26,395 bases of DNA from contig CAJMEC010000022.1 of NCBI GenBank assembly GCA_905212345.1, positions 1 to 26,395 of the forward strand, read 5' to 3'. The stretch's first letter is position 1, and the number at the start of each line of letters is the position of its first letter. Source of the DNA: an uncultured Sutterella sp. (lineage in GTDB: Bacteria > Pseudomonadota > Gammaproteobacteria > Burkholderiales > Burkholderiaceae_F). A program made the position numbers and the translations under genes. The notes below the pieces were generated by a model, which had not been told where the DNA came from, ran no database searches, and worked only from the letters and a program-made list of their open reading frames with translations. Positions 7,739 through 15,852 of the stretch are shown here, in pieces.

Positions 7739-9808
7739 ATGTCGAAAACAATAAACTTTGACCGAAAAATGAGCTTTTTCCCAAAAATACATCGTCCTGA
7801 CTCTCCTCTAGGACGATTTTTATTGCTTTTATGTCAATGTTTTGTCTTGGTGGGCCTCGCCATTGTTTTTATGGCGGCCATCCGAGAACTTTACTTCTGG
7901 CTGATCGTCGTCAGGGAAGTCCCCGCAGAGATGATCCAAAGTGATGATGTTTGGAGAATGCGGTATTTAGGCTTGCGATTTGATGCCCGAAGCGGAGCCA
8001 TTTTGGCCATTATTCCCCTTCTGGCTTGCCTGTTTCTTTTCTACTTTAAGGCAACCTGGAAGCTTTTAATTAAGTTTTTGACAATCTGGAGCATCTTTGC
8101 CTTTTTCGCTGTCGTTTTGCTCTCGGTCTGTAACTTCCACTACATCCAGACATTTCAAACCGCTATCGACATCTTCGTTTTCAACTTCCTACACGAAGAG
8201 CCTCAGGCCGTCATGACCACGGTGTGGCAGGATTATCCGATCATCTCAAATTCGTTGGGCGTCATCGCGGTAACCGTTTCCCTTTTCTGGTTATGGAAAA
8301 AAATCTTTGTTCGATTAAGTGCTTGCGCGCTTTGGGATACGCTCTCAACCATTAAAGCCATTGCGCTTATCGTGGTCGGTGTCATTGCTTTTGTCTTTCT
8401 TGCCCGTGGGTCTCTTACTTCACGCTATCCTTTAAGACGCAATAATGCGCAGGTCTCAGTTGTCAAACAAATCAATGAGTTGGTTTTAAACGCTCCGATG
8501 GCGCTTTACTACGCGGCGCAGGACCGTAAACATTCCATGAAATTTGAACCGGTCTCACTCAAGCGCGGGGAAAAACTCATTCAAGCCGCCCAAATCGGTT
8601 CCCTGACGCAAACAACGCCCACTAATCATCAATTAGCTCAACTCAAACCTCATGTCGCTTTCTTCATTATGGAAAGCATGGGCTTTAATATGATGAGTTA
8701 TGATGAAGCGGGCAAAGTGGATTTGATGGGCGCCCTTCGTCCTCATTTCCAATCCGACTATGTCTTTGAGCGCTTCACCTCTGCCGATCTGCACACGATC
8801 CAGTCGGTCGCCCAGCTCCTATTCTTGAGTCCGGTCTCCCAGGTGAGCACCTCCTCCATCCGAAATGTCCCCCTGCCCGGCACGCCGTTTGAAGTTTATA
8901 AAAAGGCGGGCTACCGGACTGTTTTTGTCACATCCGGTACAACGGCTTGGGAAAACATGGACGAGTATCTGCCCTTGCAGCATGTCGATGAGGTCTATGA
9001 CCAGACCCATTTGATGGACGCCTTCGGTCTATCCTCAACAACCGAATGGGGCGTAGCGGACCATTATGCCTTCAAGTTTGCCGAGGATCTGATAAAGAAA
9101 TCCGACAAGCCGGTTTTCATGGTTGTGCTTTCCACTTCCAACCACCCGCCTTACCATGTTCCGGAGGGCTACACACCCAAACCCATCACGGTGCCGGAAG
9201 TGATTAATCGTCACTACAACCATGACGATTATGAGCAGTCACTGCTGACCATCATGCAAACTTATCAGTCCAGCGCGGATGCGTTGGGACAGACCATTTC
9301 CAATCTCAAATCCATCAAAAATCGAGCGATGGTGATTGGAGCTACGGCCGACCATCGGATGCTCGGCATGAAACCCATCGTAACCGACGGCCCCTTTAAA
9401 GATGTCGCCATCCCCTTCTACGTGTGGGCATCAGACGATGTTAAAAAGGCCGTTGAGATTCATTTCGATCAAAAACGCGTGGGATCGCACAAAGACATTT
9501 TCCCGACGCTCTACGCCTTAAGTCTTTCGGATGCCACGTACCGCACCGTGGGTGGGCGAAACCTCTTGGCCGCCGTTGACGATCCTCAAAGGGCATTCGG
9601 CTACAACATCTCTTTGTGGATAAATGAAAAAGGTGTCTACAGCCTGAAAGGACCCATCCTGTTTTACCCATGGGCTGATGACAAAACTGACTTTTTAACC
9701 GACTACACACAGATGCGTCAAGCCACTGAGGCGGAGAAAAAGCGGATCGAAGCCTACCGCCAACTCGATATGTGGCAGCTCAATGAGCGAGCCTGCGGAA
9801 CAAAATAA
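7739..9808 (+). CDS. LTA-synthase family (sulfatase fold) inner-membrane phosphoglycerol transferase-like enzyme
   Basis: Members of this alkaline-phosphatase-fold family (LtaS, OpgB) are anchored in the inner membrane and transfer phosphoglycerol-type groups to acceptors outside the cytoplasm. The 689-residue protein has about five membrane helices in its first 225 residues, then a sulfatase domain from about residue 300. Visible catalytic features are FIMES with Glu about 312, the probable nucleophile Thr about 353 in ADLHTIQS, NHPPY with His about 469, and TADH at about 536-539. Acceptor and donor cannot be deduced; glucan or envelope lipid decoration is plausible in a Gram-negative. The open frame reaches TTG 7703. 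ATG 7739 and ATG 7769 are better starts because GATAAT at 7705-7710 resembles a -10 box, which would put transcription start after 7703. The upstream gene copies only its membrane domain. Confidence 0.87.
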   Translation: MSKTINFDRKMSFFPKIHRPDSPLGRFLLLLCQCFVLVGLAIVFMAAIRELYFWLIVVREVPAEMIQSDDVWRMRYLGLRFDARSGAILAIIPLLACLFLFYFKATWKLLIKFLTIWSIFAFFAVVLLSVCNFHYIQTFQTAIDIFVFNFLHEEPQAVMTTVWQDYPIISNSLGVIAVTVSLFWLWKKIFVRLSACALWDTLSTIKAIALIVVGVIAFVFLARGSLTSRYPLRRNNAQVSVVKQINELVLNAPMALYYAAQDRKHSMKFEPVSLKRGEKLIQAAQIGSLTQTTPTNHQLAQLKPHVAFFIMESMGFNMMSYDEAGKVDLMGALRPHFQSDYVFERFTSADLHTIQSVAQLLFLSPVSQVSTSSIRNVPLPGTPFEVYKKAGYRTVFVTSGTTAWENMDEYLPLQHVDEVYDQTHLMDAFGLSSTTEWGVADHYAFKFAEDLIKKSDKPVFMVVLSTSNHPPYHVPEGYTPKPITVPEVINRHYNHDDYEQSLLTIMQTYQSSADALGQTISNLKSIKNRAMVIGATADHRMLGMKPIVTDGPFKDVAIPFYVWASDDVKKAVEIHFDQKRVGSHKDIFPTLYALSLSDATYRTVGGRNLLAAVDDPQRAFGYNISLWINEKGVYSLKGPILFYPWADDKTDFLTDYTQMRQATEAEKKRIEAYRQLDMWQLNERACGTK

Positions 9809-9817
9809 AAGCAAAAC

Positions 9818-9857
9818 ACAGGTTGATGCCTAAACAATGCATCAACCTGTTTCTTTT
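9818..9857 (+). terminator. Rho-independent terminator
   Basis: ACAGGTTGATGC (9818-9829) pairs perfectly with GCATCAACCTGT (9839-9850) over a 9-nt loop, with a following tail of TTCTTTTTT. It lies 9 nt after the sulfatase-fold gene. Confidence 0.9.
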
Positions 9858-9908
9858 TTAGCGACGGTGCTAAATTAGTAACATCAACCATTCTTCCAAG
9901 GAATTATC

Positions 9909-11186
9909 ATGTCTGACAGTCTTCATCCTGACATTCCTGGCATTGACCAAAACGTTTTCTCTGCCCTGCAAAGCTTAAAGGAACTTCCAAAGATTCAAAA
10001 AGCTTTGAATATTGCTCTAAAGCAAACAGATCAGGCAATGACCGAACAAGTAGAAATTTGTGAAATCCCCTCACCAACTTTCCACGAAGAAAAGAGAGCC
10101 GAGGAAATCGCGCGCCGCATGAAAGCTTACGGTTTGACGGATGTCACCATTGACGCCATCGGCAACGTGGTCGGTGTACGCAAAGGCAACGGCCACGGCC
10201 CGGTGTTAGTGATCGATGCCCATATGGATACGGTCTTTCCGGAAGGCACTGATGTAACCGTTCGCCGCGAAGGCGACACATACTACGCTCCGGGGATCGG
10301 AGACAACACAAGCGGTGTTCGCGCCTTGCTGCAGTTGATCCGCTGCTTTAACGAAGCCGATATTCAAACAGAAGGCGACATCATTTTTGTAGGCACCGTG
10401 GGTGAAGAAGGCAATGGCGACATTCGCGGGGCTAAGTTTATTTGCAATGGTGACCGACACATTGACGGTTATATTGCCATCGATTCTTTTACGGCCGGTG
10501 TCGTCGTGATGGGCGGCGTGGGCTGTCATCGTTGGCGCGTCGGCATCAGTGGTCCCGGCGGTCACAGCTTCATGAACTTTGGAAAAATCCCGAGCGCCAT
10601 CCATGCGATGTGCCATGCCGGCCATCTGATTGATCAGTTAACGCCTCCGAGCGAACCTTACACGACCTTCAATATCGGAACAATTAAGGGTGGCACATCG
10701 GTTAATACCATCGCTCCGAGCTGTGAAGTCGATGTTGATATCAGAAGCATTTCCAACGAAGAGCTCTTAAAACTTGAAGCTCAAATCTTTCAAGCTTTTG
10801 AAGATGGTGTAGCCGAAGAAAATAAACGCTGGGGCATTACTGATCCCGAAAAAATGCTCAAGCTTACTAAAACACAAATCGGTGATCGGCCGGCCGGAGC
10901 TCGTCCCGATGATTGCCCCGTCATCCAAAGCGCTCTTTGCGCCCAAAAACTTTTAGGGATCGAATTGACACAATTTTGTCCGTCCGCAACCGACGCCAAC
11001 GCTCCGATCAGCAGGAATATTCCTTCTGCCTGTTTGGGTTCGGGCGGGTTATCCGAAAAATTCCACTCATTGGATGAATACTTTGTGGCTCAAGACATCC
11101 ATCAGGGCCCTCAGTTAGTTTTATTGGCCGCTTGCGCATTAGTTGGCGCAGAAGGTCAAAAACCTCTATTGCCCATCATTAAATAA
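9909..11186 (+). CDS. M20-family zinc metallopeptidase/amidohydrolase
   Basis: M20 enzymes are cytoplasmic two-zinc hydrolases that cleave small peptides or N-acyl amino acids. In this 425-residue protein the expected metal ligands and catalytic residues can be seen: AHMDTV (His 105, Asp 107), GIGDNTSG (Asp 132), VGEEGNGD (Glu 166 and 167), Asp 192 in AIDSF, and His 386 in SEKFHSLDEY. The dimerisation domain lies between about residues 205 and 320. The text resembles tripeptidase-T-like and YgeY-like members, but the substrate is not fixed by the sequence. AAGGA at 9898-9902, six nt before the ATG, supports the start. The gene is a single transcription unit between two hairpin terminators and faces the minus-strand cluster. 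Confidence 0.88.
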   Translation: MSDSLHPDIPGIDQNVFSALQSLKELPKIQKALNIALKQTDQAMTEQVEICEIPSPTFHEEKRAEEIARRMKAYGLTDVTIDAIGNVVGVRKGNGHGPVLVIDAHMDTVFPEGTDVTVRREGDTYYAPGIGDNTSGVRALLQLIRCFNEADIQTEGDIIFVGTVGEEGNGDIRGAKFICNGDRHIDGYIAIDSFTAGVVVMGGVGCHRWRVGISGPGGHSFMNFGKIPSAIHAMCHAGHLIDQLTPPSEPYTTFNIGTIKGGTSVNTIAPSCEVDVDIRSISNEELLKLEAQIFQAFEDGVAEENKRWGITDPEKMLKLTKTQIGDRPAGARPDDCPVIQSALCAQKLLGIELTQFCPSATDANAPISRNIPSACLGSGGLSEKFHSLDEYFVAQDIHQGPQLVLLAACALVGAEGQKPLLPIIK

Positions 11187-11189
11187 CCG

Positions 11190-11220
11190 AAAGCGGGGAC
11201 AAGTCCCCGCTTTCCGCTTT
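11190..11220. terminator. Hairpin terminator between convergent units
   Basis: AAAGCGGGGA (11190-11199) pairs perfectly with TCCCCGCTTT (11204-11213) over a 4-nt loop. It lies 3 nt after the M20 stop and 14 nt beyond the last minus-strand gene. Neither side has a long T run (the plus side reads CCGCTTT), but the GC-rich stem and convergent position make a shared terminator likely. Confidence 0.65.
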
Positions 11221-11233
11221 AAGCTGTTTTCTC

Positions 11234-11446
11234 TTATTGTTTAGAGGTCTCTGTTTTAACGTCAGGCTCTGCCTGGGCAGGCGCTTGAGCCGGTTCTTCT
11301 TTTTCTTCGACCCATTCCGGAAACCAAGCGTCCGGATCATCCACTTCTTTGCCCCAGCCCACAATAATAGCGGCTACCACCACAATGACAAAAAGAATGT
11401 TTAAGAATAAACGGATACCCTTTTTTACTTTGGTCATATCAGCCAT
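11234..11446 (-). CDS. Small single-helix membrane protein of unknown function
   Basis: I do not recognise this 70-residue protein. It has a short basic start (MTKVKKG follows at residue 4), one strong hydrophobic helix at about residues 12-30, and a hydrophilic tail rich in Glu, Pro, Ala and Gln. The basic N-terminus suggests a tail facing the periplasm. It starts 3 nt after the stop of the 165-residue gene, with GAGGAA just before the ATG. That makes it a coupled and probably real gene at the distal end of the large minus-strand cluster. A translation product by chance cannot be fully excluded, but spacing, start signal and a sensible membrane design argue for it. Confidence 0.65.
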   Translation of the reverse strand: MADMTKVKKGIRLFLNILFVIVVVAAIIVGWGKEVDDPDAWFPEWVEEKEEPAQAPAQAEPDVKTETSKQ

Positions 11447-11449
11447 GGT

Positions 11450-11947
11450 CTATTCCTCATCCTCTACATTGTCAACGGGAGGGGTTTCATCGGGAGCCAG
11501 TCCTGCGAAATAATGCGCCCAACCGCTCATAAATGCATAGTATTCTTTACGTGAAATGCTTTCACGGCCTTCCTGTGGCGCGCGCGCGTGTTCCAAGAAA
11601 GCATGTAAAAAACGCTGAAGGGCAAATTCAATCACATCCCCTTCTACCTTTGTTTCATGGCGCAACAAGTGTTCACGTAGAGGGTCTCCAGCCCAATGTA
11701 CTTTGCGGTTAACGCGTTTATCACGCACCTTGCCTTGGAAAATACCCAAGAGGTCAGAATAAACATCTTGGGCTTGATCATGAATATCCGCCGCTTCGGG
11801 GTGGTAAGGTTCATTGGCTTTAATCCATTCGCTTGTCGATACCGTAATGGCTAGCTCTTCGAGAAGTTCCATCACAATATCAGGATTACTAACATCAATG
11901 AGCGGCAACTCTTTTGCCGGTTTTGTCAGCTGACCGAATAAAGCCAT
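11450..11947 (-). CDS. Hypothetical protein, 165 residues
   Basis: I do not recognise this family. The protein looks soluble and mainly helical, with no signal peptide, membrane segment or known catalytic motif. It is rich in His, Glu and aromatic residues in the middle (HETKVEGDVIEFALQRFLHA) and has a conserved-looking stretch RKEYYAFMSGWAHYFAGL followed by an acidic tail ending in EDEE. GAGG lies about 11 nt before the ATG on the minus strand. It sits 17 nt downstream of the DUF1178 gene and 3 nt upstream of the small membrane protein, so the two unknown genes are probably co-expressed with the cluster. Confidence 0.75.
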   Translation of the reverse strand: MALFGQLTKPAKELPLIDVSNPDIVMELLEELAITVSTSEWIKANEPYHPEAADIHDQAQDVYSDLLGIFQGKVRDKRVNRKVHWAGDPLREHLLRHETKVEGDVIEFALQRFLHAFLEHARAPQEGRESISRKEYYAFMSGWAHYFAGLAPDETPPVDNVEDEE

Positions 11948-11964
11948 TTTTAAGACGTCCTCAA

Positions 11965-12393
11965 TTAATTGTTTTCGTGCACGACACCTTCGGGCAAAGG
12001 CAAAACATTAATGCCTTCATCCAAAAGTTCCTCTGCATCTTCAAGCGTGCAACGACCGTGAATCGTACGCATAGGGGCCTTGCCCTGATGAACTGCCCGA
12101 GCTTCCTGCGCAAAGCGCTCACCCACATTTTCGCTACCCTTTAAAAGCTGACGGGCAGCGCTGTACACCTTGCTTCGAATTTCAGCCTCAAGCTCTTTTT
12201 CGGAAATTTGATTCTTCGCTTTATCTCTTGAAGCCAGCACATAGGAAGCGTTCGGAATGCGCTTAACGTTTGTCGTGTCACAATAAGGGCAAGCCACAAG
12301 ATGAGCCTTGATTTGTTCGTCCAAACTCTCGACCGAATCAAACCAACCCTCAAATTGATGACCGAATTCACAAACGCAATTAAAAACTTTCAC
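11965..12393 (-). CDS. DUF1178 family protein with putative zinc-binding cysteines
   Basis: The N-terminal text VKVFNCVCEFGHQFEGWF and the later CPYC are the hallmarks of DUF1178, a small proteobacterial family of unknown function. CVCEFGH and CPYC form a likely zinc ribbon at the N-terminus; the rest is helical and charged. I placed the start at GTG 12393, where family members begin. An alternative is GTG 12423, which overlaps the stop of the preceding methyltransferase gene as TAGTG and would add ten residues. Neither has a clear Shine-Dalgarno sequence, and the tight overlap suggests coupling to the upstream gene. The C-terminal half ends in LPLPEGV, also usual in the family as I remember it. 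Confidence 0.82.
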   Translation of the reverse strand: MKVFNCVCEFGHQFEGWFDSVESLDEQIKAHLVACPYCDTTNVKRIPNASYVLASRDKAKNQISEKELEAEIRSKVYSAARQLLKGSENVGERFAQEARAVHQGKAPMRTIHGRCTLEDAEELLDEGINVLPLPEGVVHENN

Positions 12394-12422
12394 AGCTATT
12401 GAGCGCACGGTTTTAAACCGCA

Positions 12423-13232
12423 CTATTTTAACGATTTCAAAGAAAGTCGGCGCCGTCTTAATTCAAAGAGACACACAGCGGCTGCCGCTCCCACATTAAG
12501 CGACTCGCAATCCTTTTCAATCGGGATATAAAGGCGCTGATCGGCACAGGCTAGGGCTTTTTCACTTAAACCCGGCCCTTCGGCACCCATCATCCAGACA
12601 ACATTTTCCTTTTCCCAATCGGCTGTCGCAAAGAGGTCTGAGCCGCCCCGAGCATCAGCTGCCAAACACTTGGCTTCAAATGCACCAGCAAGCTCCCGGG
12701 GCTCAACATTTTCGTAAATGGTCGCGGCAAAATGAGCCCCCATGCCTGCGCGAAGCGCCTTCGGTGACCACAAAGCGGCGGTTTCACGATTGGCGGCAAT
12801 GGTTTTAATTCCGGCAGCGACAGCGCTCCGAATAAGCGTGCCCACATTGCCCGGATCCTGCACACCGTCCAAATAGAGCACATCCGTTTTTTGAGCAACC
12901 GGAAGTTCACGTTCAACGATAGCCACTTCAGCCATGATTCCGGCTCCATGCTCCACGGGCGAAATCATGTCATAGAGACGGTTATCGAGCACATAGCAGG
13001 CAACACCTTTTCGGGCGTAATTCTCTACAACGTCACCTACTTCGTCACTGATGCCGCTGTTTCTTAATAAGAGAGCCACTGGGGTTATCCCTCTTTCGGC
13101 CATCGTCAAAAGAAGGTGCGCGCCTTCAGCGAGCGTCGCCTTTTCCTTTTTTATGAAACGGGCGTTTTCAACTAACTTTCGCCAACGTTTAAATTTCGGA
13201 TTGGAGTCACTTTGTATCAGTCGATAGTCCAT
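12423..13232 (-). CDS. TrmH/SpoU-family RNA methyltransferase
   Basis: These SPOUT enzymes methylate ribose 2'-OH groups of rRNA or tRNA with S-adenosylmethionine bound in a C-terminal knot. The protein has a substrate-binding N-terminal domain (residues 1 to about 100) and then the three SPOUT motifs: DPGNVGTLIRSA, MGAEGPGLSE and IPIEKDCESLNVGAAAAV. That layout fits the RlmB/TsnR-like branch; the target nucleotide is not evident. I chose ATG 13232, giving 269 residues, because the segment further upstream would overlap rnhB by about 80 nt and is unlike the family. With this start the overlap with the end of rnhB is 26 nt. The stop overlaps a GTG as TAGTG at the next gene. Confidence 0.88.
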   Translation of the reverse strand: MDYRLIQSDSNPKFKRWRKLVENARFIKKEKATLAEGAHLLLTMAERGITPVALLLRNSGISDEVGDVVENYARKGVACYVLDNRLYDMISPVEHGAGIMAEVAIVERELPVAQKTDVLYLDGVQDPGNVGTLIRSAVAAGIKTIAANRETAALWSPKALRAGMGAHFAATIYENVEPRELAGAFEAKCLAADARGGSDLFATADWEKENVVWMMGAEGPGLSEKALACADQRLYIPIEKDCESLNVGAAAAVCLFELRRRRLSLKSLK

Positions 13233-13830
13233 TAATGACCTCTCTGACAGGAGCAAAAGTTTTTCGGTGAATAGGCGTGGGCCCATAAGCCTTTAACGCT
13301 TTAAGGTGTTCGGCCGTACCGTAGCCCACATGATGTTCGAACCCGTATTGCGGATAAAGTTCGGCAATCTTGTCCATGTAAGCATCACGGGTTGTCTTGG
13401 CAATGATGGAAGCCGCCGAAATCCACTCTACTTTATCATCACCCTTGACAACCGCTTCAGACAGCCACTTCCATTTAGGCAACTTATTTCCATCAACCTG
13501 AACAAAATCCGGTTCAACAGGAAGCTTTTCCACTGCTGCCTTCATCGCTTCCAGGGTAGCCTGCAAAATGTTGATTTTATCAATCACCTCAGGTCCCATC
13601 GCCGCAACGGACCAAGCCAGAGCCTTTTCTTTGATTTCTTCGGCGAGCTCATCACGTTTTTTTGCAGAAAGCTTTTTGCTGTCTCGCAATCCCTTTATCG
13701 GACGATTGGGATCTAAAATCACGGCTGCCGCGACAACGGGTCCGGCCAAACAGCCGCGGCCCACTTCATCGACTCCTGCAATCCTTGAGAATTGCTCCGG
13801 GGCAAATAAATCAAGATCGGATTCAGACAT
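13207..13830 (-). CDS. rnhB: Ribonuclease HII
   Basis: RNase HII cuts the RNA strand of RNA-DNA hybrids and starts removal of misincorporated ribonucleotides in the genome. The 207-residue protein shows the GVDEVGRG motif with catalytic Asp 21 and Glu 22, then VDGNK with Asp 113 and a KGDD with Asp 131, followed by SAASIIAKTTRD. All are family signatures, and length is normal. It starts 3 nt after the lpxB stop, an arrangement common in beta- and gammaproteobacteria, where rnhB follows lpxB. Confidence 0.95.
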   Translation of the reverse strand: MSESDLDLFAPEQFSRIAGVDEVGRGCLAGPVVAAAVILDPNRPIKGLRDSKKLSAKKRDELAEEIKEKALAWSVAAMGPEVIDKINILQATLEAMKAAVEKLPVEPDFVQVDGNKLPKWKWLSEAVVKGDDKVEWISAASIIAKTTRDAYMDKIAELYPQYGFEHHVGYGTAEHLKALKAYGPTPIHRKTFAPVREVINGLSTDTK

Positions 13831-13833
13831 GGT

Positions 13834-14973
13834 TTAAGAACCGCAAACTGATGCAATGGCATCACAGGCTAATTTCGGCGTATCTCGCAACAATGACTCA
13901 TGCATGGCCGTAAAGCGATCCATCAGCTCACTGTCATTGCGTCTTTCATACTCATGCCACAGTGCATAAGCTAGAGTCTCAGCGCGACAGTAGTATTGAA
14001 GAATTTCGGGAACCAATCGTTCTCCGGCCAAAATATTGGGCAGACTCACAAAATCAATGATGCCTTTCTTTTGCATCAAAATACCGGTGAGACCGGGCAT
14101 CGCATACCCCACCACCATAGGTCGTTTAAAGAGCGCCGCTTCCAAAGTAGCGGTGCCGGAAGCAACCAAAATAGCATCGCTTGCCTGCATCACCGTATGG
14201 CTATCAGAACGAATAATCCGAGTGGCGGCTTTGGCTTTCGGAAAATTATTCAGAAGAGCTTTGATCTGCTCTTCACGAGCCGCGTCAGCGGCCGGCACCA
14301 AGAAAATGGACCGGTTATCAAATTGAAGCACTTTTTCGCAGGCGCCAAAAAAGTGAGGACCGCACCAGGCCACTTCCGCCTGACGAGAGCCGGGCAAAAC
14401 GGCAAATACCGGACCCGAGGTGTCCACACCCAGTTTTTCTCTGGCAGCATCCTTGTCCGGTTGCATCGGTATTTCCCGAGCTAAGGGGTGACCGATATAG
14501 GTCGATTCAATCCCCGCCTCATCCATCAACTTTTTCTCAAACGGAAAGATCAGCAACATGTGATCAACCGCGCGCTTAATCTGATGGATTCTTTCGGGCC
14601 GCCAAGCCCAAATAGAAGGGCAAACAAAATGAATGGTTTTTAGTCCTTCAGCCCTTAAATACTCTTCAATAGACAAGTTAAAGTCAGGCGCATCCACCCC
14701 GATAAAGGCGCGGGGAGCGAGTTGAGCGACGCGGCGCTTCATCTCACGTCTGAGCTTTAAAAGGGAGGGAAGCTTTTTTAGAACCTCAACGTAGCCTCTG
14801 ACCGAAAGGACGCTACTGTGATGCCATGGCTCAAGACCGGCGGCAATCATACGATCACCCCCGATTCCCAGCATGTGTTCACCCGGGTAAAGAGATGCCA
14901 CCTGAGGCAGCACCAATGAGGCAATGAAGTCGCCGGAGGTTTCTCCGGCGAGCCAAACAATGTCCTTAGCCAT
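13834..14973 (-). CDS. lpxB: Lipid-A-disaccharide synthase
   Basis: LpxB joins UDP-2,3-diacylglucosamine and lipid X to form the disaccharide core of lipid A, at the cytoplasmic face of the inner membrane. The 379-residue protein begins with WLAGETSGD, the conserved GExSGD motif, and has the glycosyltransferase-like stretches FVCPSIWAWRPERI, VLPGSRQAEV and ASGTATLEAAL. Length is typical. I chose ATG 14973 rather than the upstream in-frame start at 15030, which would lie within lpxA and lacks similarity. The start is 7 nt after the lpxA stop. It looks intact although lpxA, which makes its precursor, is frameshifted in this sequence. Confidence 0.94.
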   Translation of the reverse strand: MAKDIVWLAGETSGDFIASLVLPQVASLYPGEHMLGIGGDRMIAAGLEPWHHSSVLSVRGYVEVLKKLPSLLKLRREMKRRVAQLAPRAFIGVDAPDFNLSIEEYLRAEGLKTIHFVCPSIWAWRPERIHQIKRAVDHMLLIFPFEKKLMDEAGIESTYIGHPLAREIPMQPDKDAAREKLGVDTSGPVFAVLPGSRQAEVAWCGPHFFGACEKVLQFDNRSIFLVPAADAAREEQIKALLNNFPKAKAATRIIRSDSHTVMQASDAILVASGTATLEAALFKRPMVVGYAMPGLTGILMQKKGIIDFVSLPNILAGERLVPEILQYYCRAETLAYALWHEYERRNDSELMDRFTAMHESLLRDTPKLACDAIASVCGS

Positions 14974-14980
14974 TAGCGCA

Positions 14981-15770
14981 TTAAGCCTTTGGGCGAATAA
15001 TGCCACGTTCGCTCGTGGCGATGAAGTCACGCATGAGCTGAAGCTCTCGTGCGACTTGCGGATTATTGCTAATTAGCACGTCGAGCACTTGAATGGCTTC
15101 AGGAATGCGAAGACCGTCACGGTAAATGGTCTTATAGGCAGCCTTAAACGCATTAAGCGCCTTCAAGTCGTAGCCTGCGCGGCGCAGCCCCACCACGTTA
15201 AGACCATGGGGTTCAGCGGGATTGCCGTTACAGATCACAAAAGGCGGAACATCCATCACCAAAATGGAACCGCCGCCCACCATGGCTCCTTCGCCAATAC
15301 GGCAGAATTGGTGCACACCGGCCGATAATGGCGCGGCTTGCCACTGTGGAGTGACCGGCCAGACCAACATTGTTGGCCAAAATCGTGTCATCGCCAATGA
15401 TACAGTCATGGGCAATGTGCACATTAGCCATAAAGAGGTTGCGGTTGCCGACCACGGTAATGCCGTGATCCTGAACCGTCCCTGTGGCGATCGTGACGTG
15501 TTCACGAATCACGTTGTCATCGCCGATCACCAAACGCGTATCTTCGCCTTTGTACTTTTTGTCCTGGGGCTCGCAGCCGATACTGGCATTGGGGAAAATG
15601 CGGTTGCGTTCCCCGATTTCTGTGTTTCCCGTGACATTGACATGGGAAATCAGTACCGTGCCCGCACCGATCTTCACCTTCGGTCCGACAACACAAAACG
15701 GTCCGACAACAACGTCATCGGCCAATTGGGCGGCAGGATCGACTAAAGAGAAATGATGAATTTTTGCCAT
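14981..15770 (-). pseudogene. lpxA: UDP-N-acetylglucosamine acyltransferase, frameshifted
   Basis: LpxA performs the first step of lipid A synthesis, O-acylation of UDP-GlcNAc, as a trimer of left-handed beta helices. The frame from ATG 15770 (AGAGG 9 nt upstream) reads normal LpxA up to LAGHSTVASRAIIG, including the catalytic His in ANVHIAHDC. It then leaves frame at about 15320 and stops after 22 unrelated residues. The remaining LpxA continues in another frame, GVHQFCRIGEGAMVGGGS to the C-terminus at 14981. Aligned to E. coli text (AIIGGMTAVHQF), three residues are replaced by a single base, so about 8 nt are missing. Restoring 8 nt gives 265 residues, the normal size. Both halves are otherwise well conserved, and all neighbours in the pathway are intact. 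A sequencing or assembly error is the simplest reading; a recent real mutation is the alternative. Confidence 0.85.
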
Positions 15771-15852
15771 GATGGCTAGCCTCTGTTGAGTTAATCGTTA
15801 CCGGTCAGCGTGTTTTTGAGACCGGCGTTAGACGTCGCGCGTCAAATAAACT

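Noticed and set aside
15801..15825. CCGGTC/GACCGG hairpin in the fabZ-lpxA gap as a regulatory element
   Set aside because: Six base pairs over a 13-nt loop with no tail or neighbouring signal; likely chance.
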